A program made the position numbers and the translations under genes. The notes below the pieces were generated by a model. It did no database searches, was not told the DNA's origin, and saw only the letters and a program-made list of their open reading frames with translations. From Gammaproteobacteria bacterium (GTDB lineage Bacteria; Pseudomonadota; Gammaproteobacteria; Natronospirales; REEB76): 64,000 nt of DNA. The stretch lies in assembly GCA_036383255.1 (NCBI GenBank), contig DASVOS010000018.1:219432-283431 (forward strand). Reading direction: 5' to 3'. Positions 57,465 through 64,000 of this stretch are shown piece after piece. Position 1 is the stretch's first letter; every line of letters begins with the position of its first letter.

Positions 57465-58502
57465 TTATTCGTCCTTATAGATTGCCACAAATTCCTTTCC
57501 GGCGGTGTCGATATATGCCCGGTACATGCCCTCGGTGTTGAACGGCATGCGGATGTTGCCGTCCTTGTCCATGGCGATGGCGCCACCGCTGTCCGCGCCG
57601 CCCAGCTCGACCAGGTCGTGCAGCACCAGCTGGTCCGCCGCCGCCTGCACGCTCATGCCCTTGAAGCGCATCAGGTCCGAGATGCCCTTGGCGAGGCCGA
57701 GCCGGATGAAATACTCGCCGGTGCCGGTGCCGGAGACGCCGCAGCTCCTGCCGTCGGCGTAGGTGCCGGCCCCGATGATGGGCGAGTCCCCCACCCGGCC
57801 GTAGTATTTGTTGTTGAGCCCGCCGGTGGAGGTGCCGGCGGCGAGCTCACCGCGCCGGTCCAGCGCCACCGCGCCCACGGTGCCGAAGCCGCGGGCCGTG
57901 GTGCCCGGATACTGTTCGAGAGAGGCGCGGCGGTCGTCCGTCTCGGCCTTGAGGGCTCGCTGCAGCTCATCCCAGCGGCGCTGGGTGAAGAAGTAGCTGG
58001 CCGGCACCAGCGCCATGCCCTGGCTCCTGGCGAATTCCTCGGCGCCCTCGCCCATCAGCATCACGTGGGGCGTCTTCTCCATCACCAGGCGGGCCAGGTC
58101 GATGGGGTTCTTGATGTGCTCGACGCCCGCCACCGCGCCGGCCTTGAGGGTGCTGCCGTCCATCAGGGCGGCATCCAGCTCGTTCTTGCCGTTGTGGGCG
58201 AACACTGCGCCCTTGCCGGCGTTGAAGAGCGGCGAGTCCTCCATCACCCGGATCGCGGCCTGCACCGCATCCAGGCTCCGGCCGCCCTGCTTCAGCACGG
58301 CATAGCCCGCCTCCAGCGCCTTCTTGAGTGCGGCGCGGTACTCGGCGTCCATCTCCGGCGTCATGTCCTTGCGGGTGATGGTGCCGGCACCGCCGTGGAT
58401 CACGATCGCGATGGGGTGGTCCGGCACGGCAGGCTCAGCGGCCACGCTCAGGGCCGGTTGCAGGAGCAGGACGGCAAGCAGGATACGCAGGATGTGCGGC
58501 AT
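57465..58502 (-). CDS. Exported isoaspartyl peptidase/L-asparaginase (N-terminal nucleophile hydrolase)
   Basis: A 345-residue Ntn hydrolase related to plant-type asparaginase and IaaA. A signal peptide (ILRILLAVLLLQPALSVAAE) predicts a periplasmic location. Autocleavage should occur before T208 in FGTVGAVALD, giving alpha and beta chains; GTSTGGLNNKYYGRVGDSPIIGAGTYA and SGTGTGEYFIRLG supply binding residues. It cleaves isoaspartyl dipeptides or asparagine. The gene is ten bases after the hypothetical membrane gene. pmbA, also linked with peptide processing, stands upstream in the same run. Confidence 0.92.
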   Translation of the reverse strand: MPHILRILLAVLLLQPALSVAAEPAVPDHPIAIVIHGGAGTITRKDMTPEMDAEYRAALKKALEAGYAVLKQGGRSLDAVQAAIRVMEDSPLFNAGKGAVFAHNGKNELDAALMDGSTLKAGAVAGVEHIKNPIDLARLVMEKTPHVMLMGEGAEEFARSQGMALVPASYFFTQRRWDELQRALKAETDDRRASLEQYPGTTARGFGTVGAVALDRRGELAAGTSTGGLNNKYYGRVGDSPIIGAGTYADGRSCGVSGTGTGEYFIRLGLAKGISDLMRFKGMSVQAAADQLVLHDLVELGGADSGGAIAMDKDGNIRMPFNTEGMYRAYIDTAGKEFVAIYKDE

Positions 58503-58512
58503 GGTCGGTCCC

Positions 58513-58920
58513 TCATGGCTTGATGTCGGCGGCGGCCCGCTCGCGGGCCAGCGGATCCACCGCCCAGACGATGAACAGCAGCAGCAATTCCAGCGGCACC
58601 ATCCACAGCAGGATGCTGCCGAGGGAGGGCGCAGTGCCGCCCCCGGCCATCATGTCGCTGGCGTTGAAGGGGTTGATGTAGCCGATCGGCAGGCCGATCG
58701 TCACCATCAGGAGCAGCAGCGCGGCTGCGCGCCGCGCGAACAGGTTGCCCAGCAGCAGGCCCACGCCCAGCCCCGCTTCGATCAGCGCCTTGATGAACAG
58801 CAACACGGACCACCCGTGGCCGAGCAGCATCGGCAGGAGATCCACCAGCGCGAGCACCATGAACAACACCCCGCAGGCCTGGGTGATGCGGCGGCGCAGC
58901 ACGGGCAGCGTGGGCATCAT
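58513..58920 (-). CDS. Small membrane protein, unknown function
   Basis: A 135-residue protein of four hydrophobic segments. They are ITQACGVLFMVLALVDLLPMLL, FIKALIEAGLGVGLLLGNLF, AALLLLMVTIGLPIGYI and ILLWMVPLELLLLFIVWAV. A loop between the third and fourth contains NPFNASDMMAGGGTAP. No known family is recognised. Its start overlaps the pmbA stop by four bases, and the isoaspartyl peptidase gene follows, so it is in one operon. Confidence 0.8.
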   Translation of the reverse strand: MMPTLPVLRRRITQACGVLFMVLALVDLLPMLLGHGWSVLLFIKALIEAGLGVGLLLGNLFARRAAALLLLMVTIGLPIGYINPFNASDMMAGGGTAPSLGSILLWMVPLELLLLFIVWAVDPLARERAAADIKP

Positions 58921-60272
58921 TCCCCGGCGATGGTCATTTCCGCCACCAGGATGGAGCCGGTGCGGATGCCGCCGCGCAGGTCCACGTCCTTGCCGATGGC
59001 GGCGATGCCCAGGAAGATGTCCTTGAGGTTGCCGGCGATGGTGACTTCCTCCACCGGGTGGACGGGCACGCCCCCCTCCACCCAGAAGCCGGAAGCGCCG
59101 CGGGAGTAGTCGCCGGTCACGCCGTTCACGCCCTGGCCTAGGAGTTCGGTGACCACCAGGCCCGTGCCCATCTCCTTCAAGAGGCCCGCGTAGTCCAGCG
59201 GGCCCGGCGCCACGATGAGGTTGCGTACGCCGCCGGCGTGGCCGGTGGTGGCGCGCTTGAGCTTGCGGGCCGCATAGCTGTCCAGGAGGTAGGTGGTGGC
59301 CAGCCCCGAGTCCACGATCTCCTTGTCGGTGGTGGCGACACCTTCCGAGTCGAACGCTGCGCTGGCGAGCGCGCCCTTGATGCGCGGCCGCTCCGAGAGC
59401 TGCACGAACGCGGGGAACACCTGGGTGCCCTCCCGGTCCAGCAGGAACGAGGAGCGTCGGTACTGTGCGCCACCGCGCATGGAGGCGAGGAAGTGGCCGA
59501 CGAGGCCCCGCGCCAGCTCCGGCACGTACAGCACCGGCGCCTTGCGGGTGCTGATGCGGCGCGCGCCGAGCCGCGCCACGGTGCGCTCCGCCGCGCGGCG
59601 GCCCACCGCCTCGGCGGACTCAAGGTCCTTCACGTCACGCGCCATGGTGTACCAGTAGTCGCGCTGCATGCTGTCGCCAGCCTTGCCGATCACCGAGCAG
59701 GTGAGGCTGTGGCTGGTACTGGGATAGCCGCCGCTGAAGCCGTGGCTGTTGGCATACACGCGCAGGCCGCGGTGGCTGGTGACGGTGGCGCCCTCGGAGT
59801 TCTCGATGCGCGGGTCGTGGGCGCGAGCCGCCTGCTCGCAGCGGGTCGCCATGTCGATGACCGCCTCCGGCGCCGGGTCCCAGGGATGGTCGAGGTCCAG
59901 GTCCGGCAGGTCCCGCGCCATGAGCGCGGCGTCGGCGAGGCCGGCGCAGTCATCCTCGGCGGTGTAGCGGGCGATGCTGCAGGCGGCGCGCACGGTCTCG
60001 CGCAGCGCCTCGGGGCCGAGGTCACCGGTGCTGGCCGAGCCCTTGCGGGTGCCGAAGTAGACGGTGAGTCCCAAGCCGCGGTCGCGCTGGTGCTCCACGG
60101 TCTCCACCTCGCCGAGGCGTACCGTGAGGTTCAGCCCCGACTCCACGCTCACACCCGCCTCCACCTGGCTGGCGCCCTGGGTGCGGGCCTCCCGTAGCAC
60201 GTCCTCCAGCATCTGCTGCAGGCCGGCCTGGTTCAGCTCCGGTGTATCATTGGCATCCGCCCGCACCGCCAC
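58917..60272 (-). CDS. pmbA: TldE/PmbA, regulatory partner of the TldD metalloprotease
   Basis: A 451-residue TldD/PmbA family member. The TldE branch lacks the HExxxH zinc site and acts with TldD to process unfolded peptides, such as microcin precursors and CcdA. Segments include DRGLGLTVYFGTRKGSASTGDLGPEALRETVRAACSIARYTAEDD, GGYPSTSHSLTCSVIG, and the C-terminal GQGVNGVTGDYSRGASGFWVEGGVPVHPVEEVTIAGNLKDIFL. Divergent darP follows the classical arrangement. tldD itself is 2.2 kb away with purE-purK between. The start at 60272 overlaps nothing; the gap to darP is 39 bases. Confidence 0.95.
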   Translation of the reverse strand: MAVRADANDTPELNQAGLQQMLEDVLREARTQGASQVEAGVSVESGLNLTVRLGEVETVEHQRDRGLGLTVYFGTRKGSASTGDLGPEALRETVRAACSIARYTAEDDCAGLADAALMARDLPDLDLDHPWDPAPEAVIDMATRCEQAARAHDPRIENSEGATVTSHRGLRVYANSHGFSGGYPSTSHSLTCSVIGKAGDSMQRDYWYTMARDVKDLESAEAVGRRAAERTVARLGARRISTRKAPVLYVPELARGLVGHFLASMRGGAQYRRSSFLLDREGTQVFPAFVQLSERPRIKGALASAAFDSEGVATTDKEIVDSGLATTYLLDSYAARKLKRATTGHAGGVRNLIVAPGPLDYAGLLKEMGTGLVVTELLGQGVNGVTGDYSRGASGFWVEGGVPVHPVEEVTIAGNLKDIFLGIAAIGKDVDLRGGIRTGSILVAEMTIAGE

Positions 60273-60311
60273 TCCTCAAACGATCCGGACCACCCGGACG
60301 GCCATTCTACT

Positions 60312-60821
60312 ATGCAAGACCACGACGACAGCGACGAATACCTGGTCGAACGCCCCAACAAGTCGCAGCTCAAGCGCGAGATGCACGAGCTGCAGGACCT
60401 GGGCGTGGAATTGGTCAAATTGCCCGCCGAGAAGCTCGCGGAGCTGGACCTGCCGGAGAAGCTCGTGGACGCCATCGAGCTCGCGCGCCGCATCACCAGC
60501 CATGGCGCCCAGAAGCGCCAGCGCCAATACATCGGCGGCCTCCTGGCCAAGCTGGACGACGTACAGCCCATCCGCGACCTGCTGGAGAGGCAGCAGGGCG
60601 CGGACAAGGTGTCCAAGGCCCGCTTCCAGGAGAACGAGCGCTGGCGCGAGCGGCTCGTCAACGAGGGTGACAGGGCCCTGGCGGAGTTCCTGGAGCGCCA
60701 TCCGGAGGTGGACCGCCAGCACCTGCGCCGGCTGGTGCGCGAGGCGGCCCAGGAGGCCGCTGCCGGCCGGCCGCCGCGCCATGCGCGGGAGCTATTCCGC
60801 TACCTGCAGAGCCTCGCCTGA
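60312..60821 (+). CDS. darP: Ribosome-associated protein DarP (YjgA, DUF615)
   Basis: A 169-residue helical protein. It has SKSQLKREMHELQDLGVELVKLP-like NKSQLKREMHELQDLGVELVKLPAEKL, then ELARRITSHGAQKRQRQYIGGLLAKLDDVQPIRDLLERQ, the typical DUF615 pattern. In E. coli it associates with 50S ribosome precursors late in assembly. It sits divergent from pmbA, as in E. coli. No Shine-Dalgarno is seen before the ATG. The stop is followed by the purE promoter. Confidence 0.94.
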   Translation: MQDHDDSDEYLVERPNKSQLKREMHELQDLGVELVKLPAEKLAELDLPEKLVDAIELARRITSHGAQKRQRQYIGGLLAKLDDVQPIRDLLERQQGADKVSKARFQENERWRERLVNEGDRALAEFLERHPEVDRQHLRRLVREAAQEAAAGRPPRHARELFRYLQSLA

Positions 60822-60835
60822 GGTCCGCCGGCGGG

Positions 60836-60870
60836 TTTATGCCGCGGCGGCATGCGGGTAAAATACGTAG
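60836..60870 (+). promoter_or_regulatory. Possible promoter of a leaderless purE transcript
   Basis: TTTATG (60836-60841) and TAAAAT (60859-60864) are 17 bases apart. The -10 box is six bases before the purE ATG, as at thiD, so the start codon would be the first or nearly first base of the message. No Shine-Dalgarno is present. Confidence 0.45.
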
Positions 60871-61383
60871 ATGGGGACATCCAAAAAAGCCGTGAAGCCA
60901 CTGGTCGGCGTGATCATGGGGTCGAAGTCCGACTGGGACACCCTGGAGCACGCGGCCAACTGCCTGGACCTGCTCGGGATCCCCTTCGAGACCCGGGTGG
61001 TCTCGGCGCACCGCACCCCTGACCTGCTCTTCAAGTACGCCGCCTCCGCCGAGCGGCGCGGCATCAAGGTCATCATCGCCGGTGCCGGCGGTGCCGCGCA
61101 CCTGCCGGGCATGACCGCCGCCAAGACCTCGCTGCCGGTGCTGGGCGTGCCGGTGGAGAGCAAGACGCTGCAGGGCATCGACTCCCTGCTCTCCATCGCG
61201 CAGATGCCCGCGGGCATCCCGGTGGGGGCGCTGGCCATCGGCAAGGCCGGTGCCAGCAACGCAGCGCTGCTCGCCGCCGCGATCCTCGCCACCCATTCCG
61301 CACCCATCAAGAAGCGCCTGGAGAAGTTCCGCCGCGAGCAGACCCGCAAGGTGCTCGCGCACCCGGATCCCTCCCGCAAGTAA
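60871..61383 (+). CDS. purE: 5-(carboxyamino)imidazole ribonucleotide mutase
   Basis: A 170-residue class I PurE of purine synthesis. It converts N5-CAIR to CAIR, working after PurK. Motifs are [16 protein letters not shown] (15-28), the catalytic H47 in RVVSAHRTP, and [13 protein letters not shown] (substrate loop), with ALLAAAILA near the end. It is six bases from purK on the same strand. Promoter and start appear leaderless. The two genes form the usual purEK pair. Confidence 0.96.
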   Translation: MGTSKKAVKPLVGVIMGSKSDWDTLEHAANCLDLLGIPFETRVVSAHRTPDLLFKYAASAERRGIKVIIAGAGGAAHLPGMTAAKTSLPVLGVPVESKTLQGIDSLLSIAQMPAGIPVGALAIGKAGASNAALLAAAILATHSAPIKKRLEKFRREQTRKVLAHPDPSRK

Positions 61384-61389
61384 TCCGCC

Positions 61390-62487
61390 ATGGCCACCGG
61401 CATCAAAACTATCGGCGTGGTAGGCGCAGGCCAATTGGGACGCATGCTGGCCCTCGCGGGTTACCGGCTCGGCCTGAAGTTCCTGTTCCTGGACAAGAGC
61501 GCAGACGCGCCCGGCGGCCAGATCGGCGACATCATCCTGGGCGAGTTCAGCGATCCGGCCAAGGTGGCGGAACTCGCCTCCCGGGTGGACCTCCTCACCT
61601 ACGACGTGGAGAACGTGCCGGTTGAAGCGCTGGCGCGCATCCCCGCCGGAAAGTCCTTCCTGCCGCCCAAGGCGGCGCTCGCCGCGGGCCAGGACCGCCT
61701 GAGCGAGAAGACGCTCTTCAACGAGCTCAAGATCCCCACCACGAAGTTCCGCGCGGTGGAGACCATGGCGGACATGGAGGAGGCGATCCACGCCATCGGC
61801 TACCCGGCGGTGCTCAAGACCCGCAAGCTCGGCTATGACGGCCGCGGCCAGCGGGTCATCCGCAGCCCCGCAGAGCTCGGCTCCGCGTTCAACGCCCTGT
61901 GCGGCGTGCCGCTGATCCTGGAGGAGTTCATCCCCTTCGAGCGGGAAGTGTCCCTGATCGGCGTGCGCAACACCAAGGGTGAGACCGCCTTCTATCCTCT
62001 GGCGGAGAACACCCACCGCGAAGGCATCCTGCGCCTCTCGGTCGCGCCCTACCCTGACAGGAAGCTGCAGGCCCAGGCCCAGAAGCACATGAAGAAGCTG
62101 CTGGAGAAGTTCGACTACGCCGGCGTGCTCACCATCGAGTTCTTCGTGAGGAAGGGCAAGCTCATCGCCAACGAGACCGCGCCCAGGGTGCACAACTCCG
62201 GCCACTGGACCATCGAGGGGGCCGTCACCGGCCAGTTCGAGAACCACATGCGGGCGATCCTGGGCCTGCCGCTGGGCGAGACCTGGGCCATCGGCTATTC
62301 GGCCATGATCAACTTCATCGGCAGCATGCCGACCCGCGAGGACGTGCTGGCCATCCCCGGCGCCCACTATCACGACTACGGCAAGGAACCGCGTCCGGGC
62401 CGCAAGCTCGGCCACGCCACATTGGTGTGCAAGACGCGGAAAGAATTGATGAATCGGCTGAAGAAGTTCCCGGGACTGGGCCGCTGA
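61390..62487 (+). CDS. purK: N5-carboxyaminoimidazole ribonucleotide synthase
   Basis: A 365-residue ATP-grasp enzyme that carboxylates AIR to N5-CAIR with bicarbonate and ATP. It begins IGVVGAGQLGRMLALAGYRLGLKFLFLD, followed by ATP-grasp segments KTRKLGYDGRGQRVI, LILEEFIPFEREVSLIGVRN, and ETAPRVHNSGHWTIEGAVTGQFENHMRAILGLPLG. Residues for Mg2+ and ATP lie in EFFVRKGKLIANETAPRVHNSGH. The gene follows purE by six bases. Its TGA is directly followed by the TCA of the convergent tldD stop, leaving no gap. Confidence 0.96.
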   Translation: MATGIKTIGVVGAGQLGRMLALAGYRLGLKFLFLDKSADAPGGQIGDIILGEFSDPAKVAELASRVDLLTYDVENVPVEALARIPAGKSFLPPKAALAAGQDRLSEKTLFNELKIPTTKFRAVETMADMEEAIHAIGYPAVLKTRKLGYDGRGQRVIRSPAELGSAFNALCGVPLILEEFIPFEREVSLIGVRNTKGETAFYPLAENTHREGILRLSVAPYPDRKLQAQAQKHMKKLLEKFDYAGVLTIEFFVRKGKLIANETAPRVHNSGHWTIEGAVTGQFENHMRAILGLPLGETWAIGYSAMINFIGSMPTREDVLAIPGAHYHDYGKEPRPGRKLGHATLVCKTRKELMNRLKKFPGLGR

Positions 62488-63927
62488 TCAACCGGTCCCG
62501 CCGACCGTAATCCCATCTATACGCAACGTCGGCTGGCCTACGCCCACCGGCACGCTCTGCCCTTCCTTGCCGCAAGTGCCCACACCTTCGTCCAGCTTCA
62601 GGTCGTTGCCCACCATGCTGACGCGGGTGAGCGCGTCCGCGCCGTTGCCTATCAACGTCGCGCCGCGCACCGGACGGCCGACCTTGCCGTCCTCGATGAG
62701 GTAGGCCTCGCTCATGGAGAACACGAACTTGCCGCTGGTGATGTCCACTTGGCCGCCGCCGAAGTTCACCGCGTAGATGCCCTTCTTGACTGACCTGATG
62801 ATCTCCTGCGGGTCATGGGGCCCCGGCAGCATGTAGGTGTTGGTCATGCGCGGCATGGGCAGGTGGGCGAAGGACTCGCGCCGACCGTTGCCCGTGGGAG
62901 CGACGCCCATGAGCCTGGCGTTCAGCTTGTCCTGCATGTACCCCTTCAATACGCCCTTCTCTATCAGCGTGGTGCACTGGGTCGGCGTGCCCTCGTCATC
63001 CACATTGAGGGAGCCGCGCCGGTCCTCGAGGGTGCCGTCGTCCACCACCGTGCAGAGCTCGTTCGCCACCTTCTGGCCGAGCTTGCCGGAGAACGCGGAG
63101 GTGCCCTTGCGGTTGAAGTCGCCCTCGAGGCCGTGGCCGATGGCCTCGTGCAGCAGGATGCCGGGCCAGCCGGGACCCAGCACCACGGTCATGGTGCCGG
63201 CGGGGGCCGGCGCCGCCTCCAGGTTCACGAGCGCCTGGCGCACCGCCTCCTTGGCGAGATGGCTGGCGAAATCCCCTTCCAGGAAGCGGCCATAGTCGAA
63301 GCGCCCACCGCCGCCGGCATAACCCTGCTCGCGGCGACCGTCCTGCTCGACGATCACGCTCACGTTGAAACGCACCAGGGGACGTACGTCCGCAGCCAGG
63401 GTGCCGTCGCTCGCCGCCACCAGTACGGTGTCGTGCACGCCGGCGAGGCTCACCATCACCTGCTTCACGCGAGGATCCTGGCGCCGCGCTTCGGCGTCGA
63501 TGCGCTCCAGGAGCTTCACCTTGTCCGCGTCCGCCAGGGTCGGGATGGGGTCCAGGGGCTTGTACAGGCGCTGCGGCGCGTTAGGCACCCAGGCCTTGAG
63601 GCCGTTCTGCCCGCCCTGGCGCGCGATGGCGCGGGCCATGTCGGAGGCGCGGGTCAGCGCGGGCAGCAGGATCTCGTCGGAGTAGGCGAAGCCGGTCTTC
63701 TCGCCGGAGAGCGCGCGCACGCCCACGCCCTGCTCGATGCTGTGGCTGCCCTCCTTCACGATGCCGTCCTCCAGGGACCAGGACTCGTGGCGCGAGAGCT
63801 GGAAGTAGAGGTCCGCGCTGTCCACCTTGTGGGCCAGGAGCCGGTCCAGCACCTTCGCCACCTTGCCCTCGTCGAGGCCGGTGGGTTCGAGGAGGCTGCG
63901 TTCGGCGATTTTCAGCGCGTTTTCCAT
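62488..63927 (-). CDS. tldD: TldD zinc metalloprotease
   Basis: A 479-residue TldD/PmbA protein with the zinc motif [11 protein letters not shown] (H260, E261, H265). With PmbA it degrades or matures unfolded peptides. Other features are [38 protein letters not shown] near the N-terminus, [27 protein letters not shown], and [24 protein letters not shown] and C-terminal [27 protein letters not shown]. Cys at several places is not part of the site. Its stop touches the purK stop. The 73 bases before its start to the window end hold no feature I can support. Confidence 0.96.
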   Translation of the reverse strand: MENALKIAERSLLEPTGLDEGKVAKVLDRLLAHKVDSADLYFQLSRHESWSLEDGIVKEGSHSIEQGVGVRALSGEKTGFAYSDEILLPALTRASDMARAIARQGGQNGLKAWVPNAPQRLYKPLDPIPTLADADKVKLLERIDAEARRQDPRVKQVMVSLAGVHDTVLVAASDGTLAADVRPLVRFNVSVIVEQDGRREQGYAGGGGRFDYGRFLEGDFASHLAKEAVRQALVNLEAAPAPAGTMTVVLGPGWPGILLHEAIGHGLEGDFNRKGTSAFSGKLGQKVANELCTVVDDGTLEDRRGSLNVDDEGTPTQCTTLIEKGVLKGYMQDKLNARLMGVAPTGNGRRESFAHLPMPRMTNTYMLPGPHDPQEIIRSVKKGIYAVNFGGGQVDITSGKFVFSMSEAYLIEDGKVGRPVRGATLIGNGADALTRVSMVGNDLKLDEGVGTCGKEGQSVPVGVGQPTLRIDGITVGGTG

Positions 63928-64000
63928 GAGGGGCTTACCGGTGAATGTGCTGGGCGTGACATGAATCTGGGGTCGAAGCGTCCATCTTACAACCTGCGGT

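Noticed and set aside
63928-64000. Bases between tldD and the window end
   Set aside because: I looked for the end of an upstream gene on either strand and for a promoter and found nothing supportable in 73 bases.

Overview
The window reads as chromosomal core sequence of a high-GC, Gram-negative bacterium, most likely a gammaproteobacterium. The evidence is a run of lipopolysaccharide inner-core genes (waaA, hldE, an lpxL-type acyltransferase, kdkA, a family-9 glycosyltransferase), pcm-rhodanese-tolC-waaA gene order, mpl, rnd, darP, tldD/pmbA, RND pumps with membrane-fusion partners and a two-partner secretion locus. I cannot fix the order from sequence alone. No rRNA, tRNA, CRISPR array, transposase, integrase or phage gene was seen.

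Layout. 1-3.5 kb: 3' end of ilvE, cysM, an O-methyltransferase, a TraB/GumN protein and a rubredoxin too short for an ordinary ORF screen. 3.6-9.6 kb: thiD-thiE and hemL, with a PP2C phosphatase and a membrane Ser/Thr kinase that carries a TonB C-terminal domain placed between them. 9.7-14.4 kb: orphan cyclic-nucleotide-binding protein, LON-domain protein, mpl, rnd, and an adenylate kinase with a long lysine-rich tail. 14.6-21.9 kb: two-partner secretion operon (FhaC-like transporter, 1603-residue haemagglutinin-type exoprotein, FecR-domain protein). 22.1-25.5 kb: pyrophosphate-dependent phosphofructokinase and H+-pyrophosphatase. 25.7-32.6 kb: a sulfide-oxidation operon (persulfide dioxygenase, DUF2892, RND pump pair, sulfide:quinone reductase) with FNR-type boxes. 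32.6-36.8 kb: CDF metal transporter and small proteins. 36.9-38.9 kb: thiC under a TPP riboswitch. 39-48.6 kb: pcm, rhodanese, tolC and the lipopolysaccharide core genes. 48.6-56 kb: two-component system divergent from an Mdt-like RND pump, plus a dienelactone hydrolase. 56-64 kb: NERD-like and membrane proteins, a secreted isoaspartyl peptidase, pmbA, darP, purE-purK and tldD.

The least explained signal is non-coding. Thirteen convergent gene junctions fall in two classes: eight have a gap of 18 bp or less, one is a 58-bp gap with an ordinary terminator, and all four wider gaps hold arrays of short hairpins. Two of these arrays share a core with exact 12-, 10- and 24-bp blocks and are closed by 9-nt inverted repeats whose sequence differs between copies yet stays complementary. 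Two others contain a duplicate of the 3' end of the adjacent gene. A fifth array of five unrelated hairpins follows lpxL. These look like members of structured intergenic elements that target gene 3' ends.

Regulation can be read in several places: a TPP riboswitch with two mutually exclusive hairpins controlling the thiC ribosome-binding site; an FNR-type box at exact class II spacing in the sulfide operon; a perfect CRP-type palindrome upstream of the secretion locus; and tandem 7-bp direct repeats between the two-component genes and the pump they probably control.
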